In this document: positions 1-7,728 of the stretch, in pieces | Layout of the letters: each line of letters starts with the position of its first letter | Position numbering within the stretch: the stretch's first letter is position 1 | Assembly (NCBI RefSeq): GCF_009712475.1 | Contig: NZ_VCJO01000004.1 | Coordinates: 391,917 to 455,916, forward strand | Direction: 5' to 3' | Length of the DNA stretch: 64,000 nucleotides | Source: Micromonospora sp. CP22 | Lineage (GTDB): Bacteria; Actinomycetota; Actinomycetes; Mycobacteriales; Micromonosporaceae | Made by a program: the position numbers and the translations under genes | Notes under the pieces: generated by a model | The model's input: the letters and a program-made list of their open reading frames with translations, nothing else | What the model was told of the DNA's origin: nothing | Databases searched by the model: none

Positions 1-951
1 GTAGCTCAACCGGTCGACCAGTTCGTCGGGGAGTTCCAGGCCCTCACTGCTGGCCCGTTTGGCGACCTGGCGCGCAACCGCCGGTGGCACCGCCACCTGC
101 CCGAGGATGGTCCGCACGGCCAACTCGACCGGAAGGTAGCGGGTGTCCATCAGCGTCACGGTGCGGTACCCGCAGAACGGCGTGGCGTCCGGGTTCAACT
201 GGACGATCGCCGGCAGGCGGTCCCAGTCGGTCGGCAGCGGCTCGTCGGGCGGCAGCCGGTACGGCTGGGTGATCGTCTGCCCCCGGTGCCGCAGCACGCC
301 CAGCCGGGTCATCTGCCACACCGAGGCGAGCAGCGCACAGGCCCACACCCGGCGACCCGGCTCATCGGACCACAGTTCGATGTCGACGAAGATGGAGTGC
401 TGCGCGTCGCCCGACTGCAACGGCGGCGACCAGGGCACGGGCATTGTCATCGCGGGCGCGTCCGCGTGCCCCGGCGTACGCTTGCCGTTGGACAGCCAGC
501 CCGACTCACTCAGCGGCGGGCGACTCCCCGTGGTGTGCCGGGGCGGCTCGACGACCAGGGTGTCCACCACCAGCCGGGCCAGTTCGACGTCGTCGTAGCG
601 GGCGAAGCTCGACTCGCGGGCCACGTAGTCGAGCACCAGCCCGTGCTCCGCGGCGGCCTGCTGCACCTGCGGGATCACCTCACGCGGGGTGGCGAACCGG
701 TGGAAGTAGTCGTCGACCAGGAAACACGTGCTGATCCTGGGCTGTCGGTGCGGGCGCAGCCCACGGCGTGCCAGCGCCGGGATCGCCTGCGCCCAGTCGG
801 CGATCCGGGCGAACTTGCGCCGAAGGTCGCGGCACCCGTCGCCGAAGTCCTCGGCGTAGACGTGCCCCAACTCCACCGACAGATGCGAGTACGGCACGCT
901 CTCCGTACGACGCACCGCGGCTGCCTCCTGGAACCTGACATCCACGCTCAT
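1..951 (-). CDS. SCO2522 family protein, 3' end missing
   Basis: This reading frame is open from its ATG to the left edge, so at least 317 residues are present and the C terminus lies outside the window. The start overlaps the stop of the next gene upstream (TGATG), which implies translational coupling. The protein begins MSVDVRFQEAA and carries the segments YSHLSVELGHVYAEDF and STCFLVDDYF, which I recognise from the uncharacterised SCO2522 family. That family sits beside SCO2523 to SCO2525 in many actinobacteria. No membrane segment or signal peptide is evident in the visible part. Biochemical function is unknown. The operon context (a degenerate ParA-like ATPase and a methyltransferase) is the only clue to its role. 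Confidence 0.75.
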   Translation of the reverse strand, partial: MSVDVRFQEAAAVRRTESVPYSHLSVELGHVYAEDFGDGCRDLRRKFARIADWAQAIPALARRGLRPHRQPRISTCFLVDDYFHRFATPREVIPQVQQAAAEHGLVLDYVARESSFARYDDVELARLVVDTLVVEPPRHTTGSRPPLSESGWLSNGKRTPGHADAPAMTMPVPWSPPLQSGDAQHSIFVDIELWSDEPGRRVWACALLASVWQMTRLGVLRHRGQTITQPYRLPPDEPLPTDWDRLPAIVQLNPDATPFCGYRTVTLMDTRYLPVELAVRTILGQVAVPPAVARQVAKRASSEGLELPDELVDRLSY

Positions 952-1880
952 CACACGGTCTCCCATGCGGTCTCGTCGAAGAGCCGCTCGGTCAGCTCCA
1001 CGAAGGCATCCACGGTCCTGGCATTTGCGATCTTGGCCTGCACGTCGTTGTCCGAGATCAGCTGCTCGCGCCACTGCAGCAGCGGGTCCAACGGCACCGC
1101 ACCGAGCAGCGTGGTCCGGCCGGTCCCCCGCCTACGGGCGAGTTCCGCCAGTTCCGCGTCACACCTACGCAGGAACGCCTGCTGCGCCAGATCGAGATGG
1201 CCCACCTCAGGGCCGCGTGAATCGATCACCGCGGTCCGTACGAACCGCAGTGACTCCCGTAGCCGGTCCGGCTCGTGGCCGTACTCCTTGCCCATGGCCA
1301 GGATCCCGCCGGACTCGAAGGCGAGGTCCGCCGCCGCCATCACGTGCTGCGGCGTCCAGCGGTGGAACACCAGCCACCGCACGGTCACCTTGCGCAGCGT
1401 CCGGTTGGCGGTGGCCGCCAACGCGATCTGGCTGGCGTACGACCGGCCGGCGCTCAGATCCACCAGGGTCAGGTCGAACTCCTCCTCCAGTCGGAGGAAC
1501 AGCTCGGCGCAGCGGCGGCCGATGTCGTCGGTGAAGCCGAACTCGCTGCCGTTGCGCTGGCCGGGCAGCAGCACCAGCGAGCCCGAGCCGGTCGGCCGCT
1601 GGCGCAGGCTGACCCGTTCCGAGGTGCCCCACACGTCCAGCTGTTCCGGTGACGGGATCTCACCCCGCAGGTAGCGGTGGAGGCCGCCGCCGTTCGGGCC
1701 GGCGCCCTCGATGCCGTTGGTCGCCTGGGGGATCTGGAACGTGATCCCGGCCGTCGGCGAGCCGAAGTCGTAGTCCAGGTAGCAGGTGGAGCGGCCGGAG
1801 AGCGCACTGCGGTAGGCGATGTTCGCCGCGGTCACCGAGCGCCCGGTGCCACCCTTGTGCGACGTGACGAAGACCAGCAT
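951..1880 (-). CDS. SCO2523 family variant P-loop (ParA/MinD-like) protein
   Basis: A 309-residue ParA/MinD-superfamily protein. The N terminus MLVFVTSHKGGTGRSVTAAN aligns with the deviant Walker A of ParA proteins (KGGxGKT/S), but the usual catalytic-loop lysine is arginine (R14). This is the feature behind the family name 'variant P-loop'. A Walker B-like stretch, FDLTLVDLSAGRSYASQ, follows near residue 140. The start codon directly abuts the stop of the SCO2524-family gene (TGAATG), and its stop overlaps the start of the SCO2522-family gene. In ParA-type proteins this fold binds ATP and dimerises on membranes or DNA. Whether this variant hydrolyses ATP is uncertain. The cellular role is unknown. 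Confidence 0.85.
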   Translation of the reverse strand: MLVFVTSHKGGTGRSVTAANIAYRSALSGRSTCYLDYDFGSPTAGITFQIPQATNGIEGAGPNGGGLHRYLRGEIPSPEQLDVWGTSERVSLRQRPTGSGSLVLLPGQRNGSEFGFTDDIGRRCAELFLRLEEEFDLTLVDLSAGRSYASQIALAATANRTLRKVTVRWLVFHRWTPQHVMAAADLAFESGGILAMGKEYGHEPDRLRESLRFVRTAVIDSRGPEVGHLDLAQQAFLRRCDAELAELARRRGTGRTTLLGAVPLDPLLQWREQLISDNDVQAKIANARTVDAFVELTERLFDETAWETV

Positions 1881-3722
1881 TCAGATCCCCTCGCTGGCCT
1901 TCTGTTGGCCGGTGGTGATGTCGTTGAGCTGGAGCAGCAGGGTGCTCGCCAGCGCCGCGGCCGTGCCCGGCTGGTTGTCCACCAGTGACTGGGCGCGGCG
2001 CAGCGTCGCCCGGATGCTGCGCATACTGCGCTGCATCGCCTCACCGGCGAAGGTGCCGCTCATCAACTCACGGTCGAACACGTACTCGGCCTCGTCGATG
2101 AGGTCCTGGGCGAACGCGGAGAGGTTCAGGGCGCGGGGGAACGGACGTTCCCAGAGCAGTTGACCGGCGTTGACCAGGGCCTGCACGACCCGCTCACTCA
2201 GGTACCAGGAGGGCGCCTCGGGCAGTGGCGCCAGCCCGGGGAACGCGCCTCCGGCGTGATCCCACAGCCCCTGGTGCCGGCCTTCCGGAATGCGCCGCCG
2301 CAGGAGGTGTTCCCACACCTCGTCCGCGAGCTCGAGCATCTCGCTGCGCCGCCGGGCATTGTTCAGCAGACCGGCGAGGGTGGTGGCCCGCTGGAGCAAC
2401 ACGGTGGAGAACTCGTTGACGTTCCACGTCATGATCGGCTTCGACGAGGCGTCGTTGAGGGTCACCTGTTTTCCCGGGGCGTGCACGACCAACGCGGCTT
2501 CGTTGGGCGTGGCGCGTCGGGTGATCCGGCCGCGCTGGGCCAACTCCACCAGCACGTTGCCGATCCGTCCGAACTCCTCGTCGCCGCCGCGCCCGCTGGC
2601 GACCAGACCCTTCACCGCCAGCGAGGTGGCCTGCAAGGTGTAGTAGTCGGTCCGGTCGCCGTCGGTGGTACGCCAGGGAATGTCCTCGATCGGCCACCGG
2701 CGTCGGTTGCCGAACGTCGCCACCGTCGCCCAGTAGCGCCGGGTCAGCTCCCAGCGCAGTTGCAGGATCCGGAACAGTCGTTGCTGTTCCTCGTTGAGCA
2801 GGCCGAGCAGACGGGTCCGTTCGGAGTTAAGGTCGTCGATGGCGTCCACCGCGATGACGGTGAAGTAGAGGTAGGGGGCGTTCTCCGCCGAGCCCTCGCG
2901 TTGCGGGCCGATCGGCTCGGTCGTCGCGACCTCCTCGGCGCCGGCGATGGTCCCCCACGACCAGCCGCACTCGAAAAGCATCTCGCTGTTGTCCAGGTCC
3001 TCGGTGACCTGACCGGATCCGACCACGACGTTACGCAGGCTCGCCATGGTGTCCCGCAGCTCGGAGCGCAGTGCGGCCACCACCTCCCGGCGCGGTAACT
3101 CGTCCTGGTTGACCATGTCGCACAGCCGGATGCCGAACTCGTCGGTGGCCGCGAAGACCGAGGTACTGAAGCTGCGGAGCAGACCGACCATGGCCGCGGT
3201 CAGCCGAAGACTGGCCATCTGTTCCAGCTTGTCCAGCTGGGCGCGCAGGTCGGCCCGCTTGGTGGAGGGGCGGTAGATCTTGACGAAACCGATGGTGGCC
3301 AGGGTCAGCGTGACCGACACCGCGAAGGAGTCGACCACGTCCATGTTGCGCTGTTCCTCGGTGAGGTCCGGACCGCCCGCGACCGGGCTGAGATAGGTGC
3401 CGCCACCGAAGGTCGGCGAGCCGTTCTCGTCGGTGTAGCGGACGAAGTAATCGGTCATGATCCTGACCAGCCGCCGGGGAATCTCTATCGCCCCGCCGAT
3501 CGCGCCGAGGGCGTCGATGACCTCCTCGTCGATGCGGTCCGGATCGTCGAGTGCGAGCACCGGGATCTTGGTCGCCGGCAGCAGCAACGTCAGCAGTTGC
3601 TCGGCGTCGCTGATGGAATTGGACCCGCTGCGGCCACCCCACTCCCAATCGCCGTTGCGTATGCAGCTACGGACCGTGGCCCGCCAGATATCGAGAATCT
3701 CCTGGCGCGGCTGCATCCGCAT
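1881..3722 (-). CDS. SCO2524 family protein
   Basis: A 613-residue protein that I place in the uncharacterised SCO2524 family from its neighbours and from its opening (MRMQPRQEILDIWRATVRSC). It is mostly alpha-helical by composition and rich in Leu, Arg and Glu. A central segment (VDSFAVSVTLTLATIGFVKIY, about residue 150) is moderately hydrophobic and may be a buried helix. No known catalytic motif is visible. It lies second in the operon: about 200 bases separate it from the methyltransferase gene, and it is contiguous with the variant P-loop gene. Given conserved synteny in actinobacteria it probably works with that ATPase, possibly as its partner. This is inference. Confidence 0.75.
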   Translation of the reverse strand: MRMQPRQEILDIWRATVRSCIRNGDWEWGGRSGSNSISDAEQLLTLLLPATKIPVLALDDPDRIDEEVIDALGAIGGAIEIPRRLVRIMTDYFVRYTDENGSPTFGGGTYLSPVAGGPDLTEEQRNMDVVDSFAVSVTLTLATIGFVKIYRPSTKRADLRAQLDKLEQMASLRLTAAMVGLLRSFSTSVFAATDEFGIRLCDMVNQDELPRREVVAALRSELRDTMASLRNVVVGSGQVTEDLDNSEMLFECGWSWGTIAGAEEVATTEPIGPQREGSAENAPYLYFTVIAVDAIDDLNSERTRLLGLLNEEQQRLFRILQLRWELTRRYWATVATFGNRRRWPIEDIPWRTTDGDRTDYYTLQATSLAVKGLVASGRGGDEEFGRIGNVLVELAQRGRITRRATPNEAALVVHAPGKQVTLNDASSKPIMTWNVNEFSTVLLQRATTLAGLLNNARRRSEMLELADEVWEHLLRRRIPEGRHQGLWDHAGGAFPGLAPLPEAPSWYLSERVVQALVNAGQLLWERPFPRALNLSAFAQDLIDEAEYVFDRELMSGTFAGEAMQRSMRSIRATLRRAQSLVDNQPGTAAALASTLLLQLNDITTGQQKASEGI

Positions 3723-3927
3723 GATCCACCACCGTCTGCTGTAGTCGTCGAAACGGAGCTGCTGATGTTGCCTGGCTCATGGCGATCCATGATGACCCGC
3801 ACCCGTCATCGTATCCCTGTCGGAGCGTGACCTGAACGCCCGTGCGTACCGATCTTCCGGAGAAACCGGACGACCCAACCGTCCTGCTGAGAGCGCTGTG
3901 GGGATACGGCGGGGACAATGTGGGAGG

Positions 3928-4722
3928 TCAGCCGCGACTACGTCCGGTCACCAGCAACATGCCCAGGTATCCGTCCCGTAGCGCCGGCGTCGGCCGAACC
4001 TCGTGCATGTTCACGTCGTACGCTCCGGCGGCGATGCTCGCCACCACCTCCGCGCGCTGTAGTCGCACGGCCGGGAACCAGGACTGCCCCACGCGGTAGC
4101 CGTTCGAGCCGAGCATGAACGCCGCGGCGAACGGCGAACCGGGCTGTAGCGCGCCCAGGAACCGGCCGATGGCGTGCTCCGCCTCGGCCCGGTCGGCCGA
4201 GATCGAACAGGCCACGAAGAACATGGTGCCCGCGCCCCAGGCCCTCCTGGGCAGGTCGAAGACGCTCAGTTGCAGCACCCGACCCACCCTGGCCAGGTGA
4301 CCACGGGGATCGGCCAGCGCGGCGTACGCGGCGTGTTCGGCACACACCTGCCAGTACGCGTCCCAGCACTCGTCATAGCCGCTGATCTGGTGCCGCAACC
4401 AGTGCACATTAGCCGTGGAATATTCGCAGAGTTCCACGCTGCGGGCGAATGGCAGAAGGGACAGCGCCGGGTAGAGGTTCGCCCCCGATCCCACATCGAC
4501 ACAGTGCACGTCGGCAATCGCAGCCTCCGCGAAAAAGTCTCTTATCCGACAGAGAATCTCGCGATCATCGTCCCGCAGGACGGAGTAGTTGTGCTGGAGG
4601 TAGGCACGCGGGTCGAAGCCGTCCCACTCCACCTCGGAATTGACAGTTCGCGGGGCCTCAACTCGTGACGGCGGGGTCGACGGCCCGCTACAACCTGCAC
4701 CAGCCGCCGGAATCAATGCCAT
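3928..4722 (-). CDS. SCO2525 family SAM-dependent methyltransferase
   Basis: A 264-residue class I methyltransferase. The SAM-binding glycine motif is CVDVGSGANLYPAL (about residues 73-87), followed by an acidic strand end (ELCEYS) that would hold the ribose. The arrangement resembles NNMT/PNMT-like small-molecule N-methyltransferases, and I recognise it as the SCO2525 family. The first 28 residues are low-complexity and may be non-native, but no other ATG/GTG fits better. A GGAGG ribosome site lies 7 bases before the ATG. It is the first gene of the SCO2522-2525 group, separated by about 200 bases from the next gene, so it may have its own terminator or an internal promoter follows it. The substrate is unknown. 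Confidence 0.8.
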   Translation of the reverse strand: MALIPAAGAGCSGPSTPPSRVEAPRTVNSEVEWDGFDPRAYLQHNYSVLRDDDREILCRIRDFFAEAAIADVHCVDVGSGANLYPALSLLPFARSVELCEYSTANVHWLRHQISGYDECWDAYWQVCAEHAAYAALADPRGHLARVGRVLQLSVFDLPRRAWGAGTMFFVACSISADRAEAEHAIGRFLGALQPGSPFAAAFMLGSNGYRVGQSWFPAVRLQRAEVVASIAAGAYDVNMHEVRPTPALRDGYLGMLLVTGRSRG

Positions 4723-4736
4723 GGAGGTGCCTCCAT
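4721..4736 (-). promoter_or_regulatory. Inverted repeat covering RBS and start of the SCO2525-family gene
   Basis: A 16-base inverted repeat (ATGGAGG, 2-base spacer, CCTCCAT) contains the GGAGG ribosome site and touches the start codon. In RNA it could fold and hide the ribosome site, or it could be a protein operator. With a 2-base loop the hairpin would need to open some pairs, so a DNA site or RNA dimer is also possible. Confidence 0.35.
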
Positions 4737-4977
4737 TGGAGTTGGCAGATCACTTTGGTCGTTGCCCCGACGCGCTCAGCCCGTTGCCCATTATGCATCG
4801 GATGCGATACCGATTCGCAAGTGTCGAGGTCGAGGTAAGCGCGATCCCCGGACCGCGACGGCTGCCATCGAGTTGCCTGATCGGCATTGACCGCCGTCGC
4901 CATGCGGCGGCGGTCATCCCCGGCGGCGAGTACCGCGAGCCCGGGTGCGGACGGGCGGTCGGAACCGGTGAGGAGGG

Positions 4978-5652
4978 TCAGCCGCCGGTGCCCTCGGCCG
5001 AGCCGTCCGGCCCGAGCGCGCCCTCCACGTCGCCCACGTCGAGGTGCACGTGCTGGTGGCCGTGTCCGGCGTCGACGTTGATCTGGTCGAGCTGGGTCGC
5101 GGCGACCGACCACGTGCTGGCGGCGAGAGTCGCCTGCCGCGCCGCCAGCGTCATCAGTTCGGTACGCCCGGCGGGCGGACCGGCCAGCGCGAGAGCGACC
5201 GAGTCGACCGCGACGGCCGCCTGGTCGACGGCACCGCGCAGGCCGCCACGGGCCACGTTGGTGGCGGTCATACCCGACGGCGGGTCGGCGAACTGAGCGG
5301 CCAGTTGCCGCATGGTCTGCTGCCAGGCGTCGACCTGCGCCCGGTCGGGCACCCGCCCCGCCTCGGCGTCCTGCCGGAGGCCTCGGACGATCGGCGCGAG
5401 CTGCTCGCCCGTCCGGTGGGCCAACTCGGTCAGCTCGACGATCTGCTGGGCGTCCCGCTCGGCGTCGGCTTGACGCAGTTGCGCCACGCTCGCCTCGATC
5501 GGGTCGGGCCGACCGAGGGCGTACCCGACCACGCCGCCGAGCAGCGCCGCCACCAGGACCGCCGCCACGGCAGCCACCATCGGTGCCCTCGCCCGGTTCC
5601 GTTGGGCTGGCGGGGCGAGCAGATAGGAGGGCTTTCCGGTTCGGCGGGACAT
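4978..5652 (-). CDS. Membrane-anchored protein with His-rich tail, unknown function
   Basis: A 224-residue protein with one N-terminal membrane segment (MVAAVAAVLVAALLGGVVGY, about residues 25-45) after a basic start. This predicts a type II anchor with the rest outside the cell. The body is helical (SVAQLRQADAERDAQQIVEL) and the C terminus contains GHGHQHVHLD followed by an acidic/glycine tail. The His cluster could bind a metal ion, but this is only inferred from composition. I considered DUF305 and did not find its HxxMM motif. The region between this gene and the SCO2525-family start (about 255 bases) shows no other gene. It is monocistronic as far as can be seen. Confidence 0.7.
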   Translation of the reverse strand: MSRRTGKPSYLLAPPAQRNRARAPMVAAVAAVLVAALLGGVVGYALGRPDPIEASVAQLRQADAERDAQQIVELTELAHRTGEQLAPIVRGLRQDAEAGRVPDRAQVDAWQQTMRQLAAQFADPPSGMTATNVARGGLRGAVDQAAVAVDSVALALAGPPAGRTELMTLAARQATLAASTWSVAATQLDQINVDAGHGHQHVHLDVGDVEGALGPDGSAEGTGG

Positions 5653-5764
5653 GGCACCCCTCGCATCGACGGCTGTTGCCAGGGAGCGTAGCCCTTACCA
5701 TCAGCGACGTCGATGGTTTCAGAGCTTCGTACCGAACTTTCGTCGGAGGCAGCGAAAGCGGTCG

Positions 5765-5966
5765 TCACGCGTCGACCGGCGCGCCCTGCCCGGTCAACGC
5801 CCGCCCCAGTCCGTTGAGGACACACGGCTGGCCGTAGCGCTCGCCGATGCCGCGGAAGATGGCCAGGACCCCGCTGTTGTGCACGACCGCCGTGTCGGGA
5901 CGGCCCAGCCGCTCCTGGACCACGCCCAGGTTCGTCAGGGTGTTGGCCTCGCCGACGCGAAAAGGG
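5765..5966 (-). pseudogene. TPR-repeat protein remnant
   Basis: The frame reads GEANTLTNLGVVQERLGRPD and then an AIFRGIGERYGQPCVLNGLG segment. These are two consecutive tetratricopeptide units of the kind found in the C-terminal halves of large AfsR/SARP or NB-ARC-TPR regulators. Only about 60 residues survive. There is no start codon or upstream domain before the neighbouring Sua5/YrdC-type gene ends. It looks like the 3' scar of a lost large regulator. Confidence 0.55.
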
Positions 5967-6587
5967 TCAGGCGAACCGGGACGGGTCACCGGCGCCCACC
6001 CGGACGATCTCCGGCCCACCGTCGGAGAAGTCGACCACGGTGGTCGGTTCGGTGCCGCAGTCGCCCGCGTCGACCACCGCGTCGACGGCGTGGTCGAGGC
6101 GCTCCTTGATCTCCCAGCCCTGGGTCATCGGCTCCTCGTCGTCGGGCAGCAGCAGGGTGCTCGACAGCAGCGGCTCGCCGAGCGCGTCGAGCAACGCGCG
6201 GGTGACCGGATGGGCGGGTATGCGTACCCCGACGGTCTTCTTGCGGGGGTGCCACAGCCGTCGGGGCACCTCCTTGGTGGCGGGCAGGATGAAGGTGTAG
6301 CGGCCCGGGGTGGCCGCCTTCACCGCCCGGAACACCGCGTTGTCCAGGTGCACGAACTGCCCGAGCTGGGCGAAGTCGCGGCACATCAGCGTGAAGTGGT
6401 GGCCGCTGTCGAGGTCGCGGATCGCCCGGATCCGGTCCATCCCGTCCTTGTCGCCCAACTGGCTGCCCAGGGCGAAGCAGGAATCCGTGGGGTACGCGAT
6501 CAACCCGCCCGCACGGACGATGTCGACCACCTGGCCGATGATGCGCGGCTGCGGGTTGTCCGGGTGCACGTCGAAGTACCTCGCCAT
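5967..6587 (-). CDS. YciO-type Sua5/YrdC family protein (threonylcarbamoyl-AMP synthase-like)
   Basis: A 206-residue YrdC-fold protein. It matches the E. coli YciO pattern closely: an HPDNPQPRIIGQ opening, GGLIAYPTDSCFALG, the nucleotide-binding region HHFTLMCRDFAQL, PGRYTFILPATKEVPRRL, VGVRIPAHPV, and a C-terminal PTTVVDFSDG. Sua5/YrdC enzymes make threonylcarbamoyl-AMP from threonine, bicarbonate and ATP for the t6A modification of tRNA. The YciO branch is a paralogue with weaker or debated activity, so the precise reaction is uncertain. It has one domain and full length for the branch. It is followed directly by the TPR remnant. No operon partner is evident. Confidence 0.88.
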   Translation of the reverse strand: MARYFDVHPDNPQPRIIGQVVDIVRAGGLIAYPTDSCFALGSQLGDKDGMDRIRAIRDLDSGHHFTLMCRDFAQLGQFVHLDNAVFRAVKAATPGRYTFILPATKEVPRRLWHPRKKTVGVRIPAHPVTRALLDALGEPLLSSTLLLPDDEEPMTQGWEIKERLDHAVDAVVDAGDCGTEPTTVVDFSDGGPEIVRVGAGDPSRFA

Positions 6588-6698
6588 GGGCGAAGCTTAG
6601 AGTGCTGTCGCGTTGCCGACAGTGGCACACCCCGCGAGATGTCGACGCTCATCGTTGTCTCTATGGTCGTACGCGCATCCGGCGGCGGCTACGGGGAC

Positions 6699-7061
6699 AT
6701 GCTCCGACCCCCGACGACGCCGACCCCGGTACGGGCCACCGTGCTCGCCTTCGCCCTACTGTCACTGCTGTTCGCCCTCGCGACGGTGCACCGGCTGCTG
6801 AGCTCGACCGGTTCGCTGGGCGCCGTCGCCTTCTTCGCCGTGATGACCGCCGCGTGCACGCTGGTCGCGATCAGTCTGGCCGCCCGCCGCCGCTGGGCGC
6901 CCTATCCGGCGTACGCCCTGGCGGGTCTGCTGGCCGCCGCCTCGCTGGGCCTCTTCGGCGCGATCACGATCGTCGGTCTGGGCCTGCTGGCCGGGGTGGT
7001 CCTGGCCCTCAACAGCCGGGTCTCCCGGGACTGGTTCCGTGGGCACGGCCGGTTGCGCTGA
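6699..7061 (+). CDS. Small multi-pass membrane protein, unknown
   Basis: A 120-residue protein with about four hydrophobic segments: VLAFALLSLLFALATV, AVAFFAVMTAACTLVAI, AYALAGLLAAASLGLF and AITIVGLGLLAGVVLAL. It ends in a basic tail (SRDWFRGHGRLR), so the C terminus is probably cytoplasmic. The ATG was chosen because GGGG lies just upstream and the hydrophobic body begins soon after. An in-frame ATG 36 bases upstream is possible. No family is recognised. It is divergent from the Sua5/YrdC-type gene. Confidence 0.65.
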   Translation: MLRPPTTPTPVRATVLAFALLSLLFALATVHRLLSSTGSLGAVAFFAVMTAACTLVAISLAARRRWAPYPAYALAGLLAAASLGLFGAITIVGLGLLAGVVLALNSRVSRDWFRGHGRLR

Positions 7062-7121
7062 CCCGGATCAGCCTCGACATCCGGGTAGCGGGCCCGACCC
7101 GATGCGGGCCCGCGTGCCTCG

Positions 7122-7421
7122 TCAATCGCCGGTCGAGCCAGCCGTCTCGTCTGCCCCGTCGGCCCCGGCCGCCGCGGCCGTGACCGGCTCGGCCTTGACC
7201 GGCTCGGCCTTCGGGTTCACCCAGGAGAACTCGATCTCGATCGAGAACTCGTCGGCGCCCTCCTGCTCGATCTCCAGTTCGCAGCGCACCTCATCGGCGA
7301 CGGTGATCGCCCCGGCGGCGCCGTAGAAGACCTGCCCGCTCTCCAGCTGGCTCGCCACCTGACGCAGCCACGCGGCCAGGTCCGTCCGGGACACCGTCCG
7401 CTCGTCCTCGTAGATATCCAT
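7122..7421 (-). CDS. Amphi-Trp domain-containing protein
   Basis: A 99-residue protein with the amphi-Trp domain pattern. An N-terminal helix-forming part (TDLAAWLRQVASQLESGQVF) is followed by strands (AITVADEVRCELEIEQE, FSIEIEFSW). The C-terminal 30 residues are an Ala/Glu-rich tail (VKAEPVTAAAAGADG). The domain occurs in many actinobacteria and archaea with no established function. It is divergent from a short ORF with only 6 bases between them. Confidence 0.75.
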   Translation of the reverse strand: MDIYEDERTVSRTDLAAWLRQVASQLESGQVFYGAAGAITVADEVRCELEIEQEGADEFSIEIEFSWVNPKAEPVKAEPVTAAAAGADGADETAGSTGD

Positions 7422-7427
7422 GCGGCC

Positions 7428-7715
7428 ATGCTGGCATCCCCCGCCCGGCCCGGTCCGCACGGGGCCTGCTCGACGCCGCCGGTCGATGTCGGCAGAATCT
7501 GGCGTGCGTACGCCCACGAGGGCGAGCGGAATCTGCCGCCGCGCACCCGCCCGCACGGCGAGGTGGTGGTGTGGGTGCGGCGAGGCGAGGAGGGTCAGCA
7601 TCTGGTGGACACCGTCACCTCCGCCCTGACCACCGGCCGTGCGGACGGGCTCCGGATGGCCTGCGCGGCGGCCATCGTCGGGCAGCTGGACCGGGCGCAC
7701 CGGTGCGCCCCGTGA
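7428..7715 (+). CDS. Small protein, unknown, doubtful
   Basis: A 95-residue ORF. Its second half looks like protein (GEVVVWVRRGEEGQHLVDTV, then a helical end ADGLRMACAAAIVGQLDRAH). The first 25 residues are Pro/Gly-rich and the start is uncertain, with no good ribosome site. It ends just before the ATP-grasp gene and could be cotranscribed with the siderophore genes. No family is recognised. Confidence 0.35.
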   Translation: MLASPARPGPHGACSTPPVDVGRIWRAYAHEGERNLPPRTRPHGEVVVWVRRGEEGQHLVDTVTSALTTGRADGLRMACAAAIVGQLDRAHRCAP

Positions 7716-7728
7716 CCGCCGCCTCGTG

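Noticed and set aside
4978..5652. DUF305 copper-related protein
   Set aside because: The size and anchor fit, but the characteristic HxxMM-type motifs are missing.
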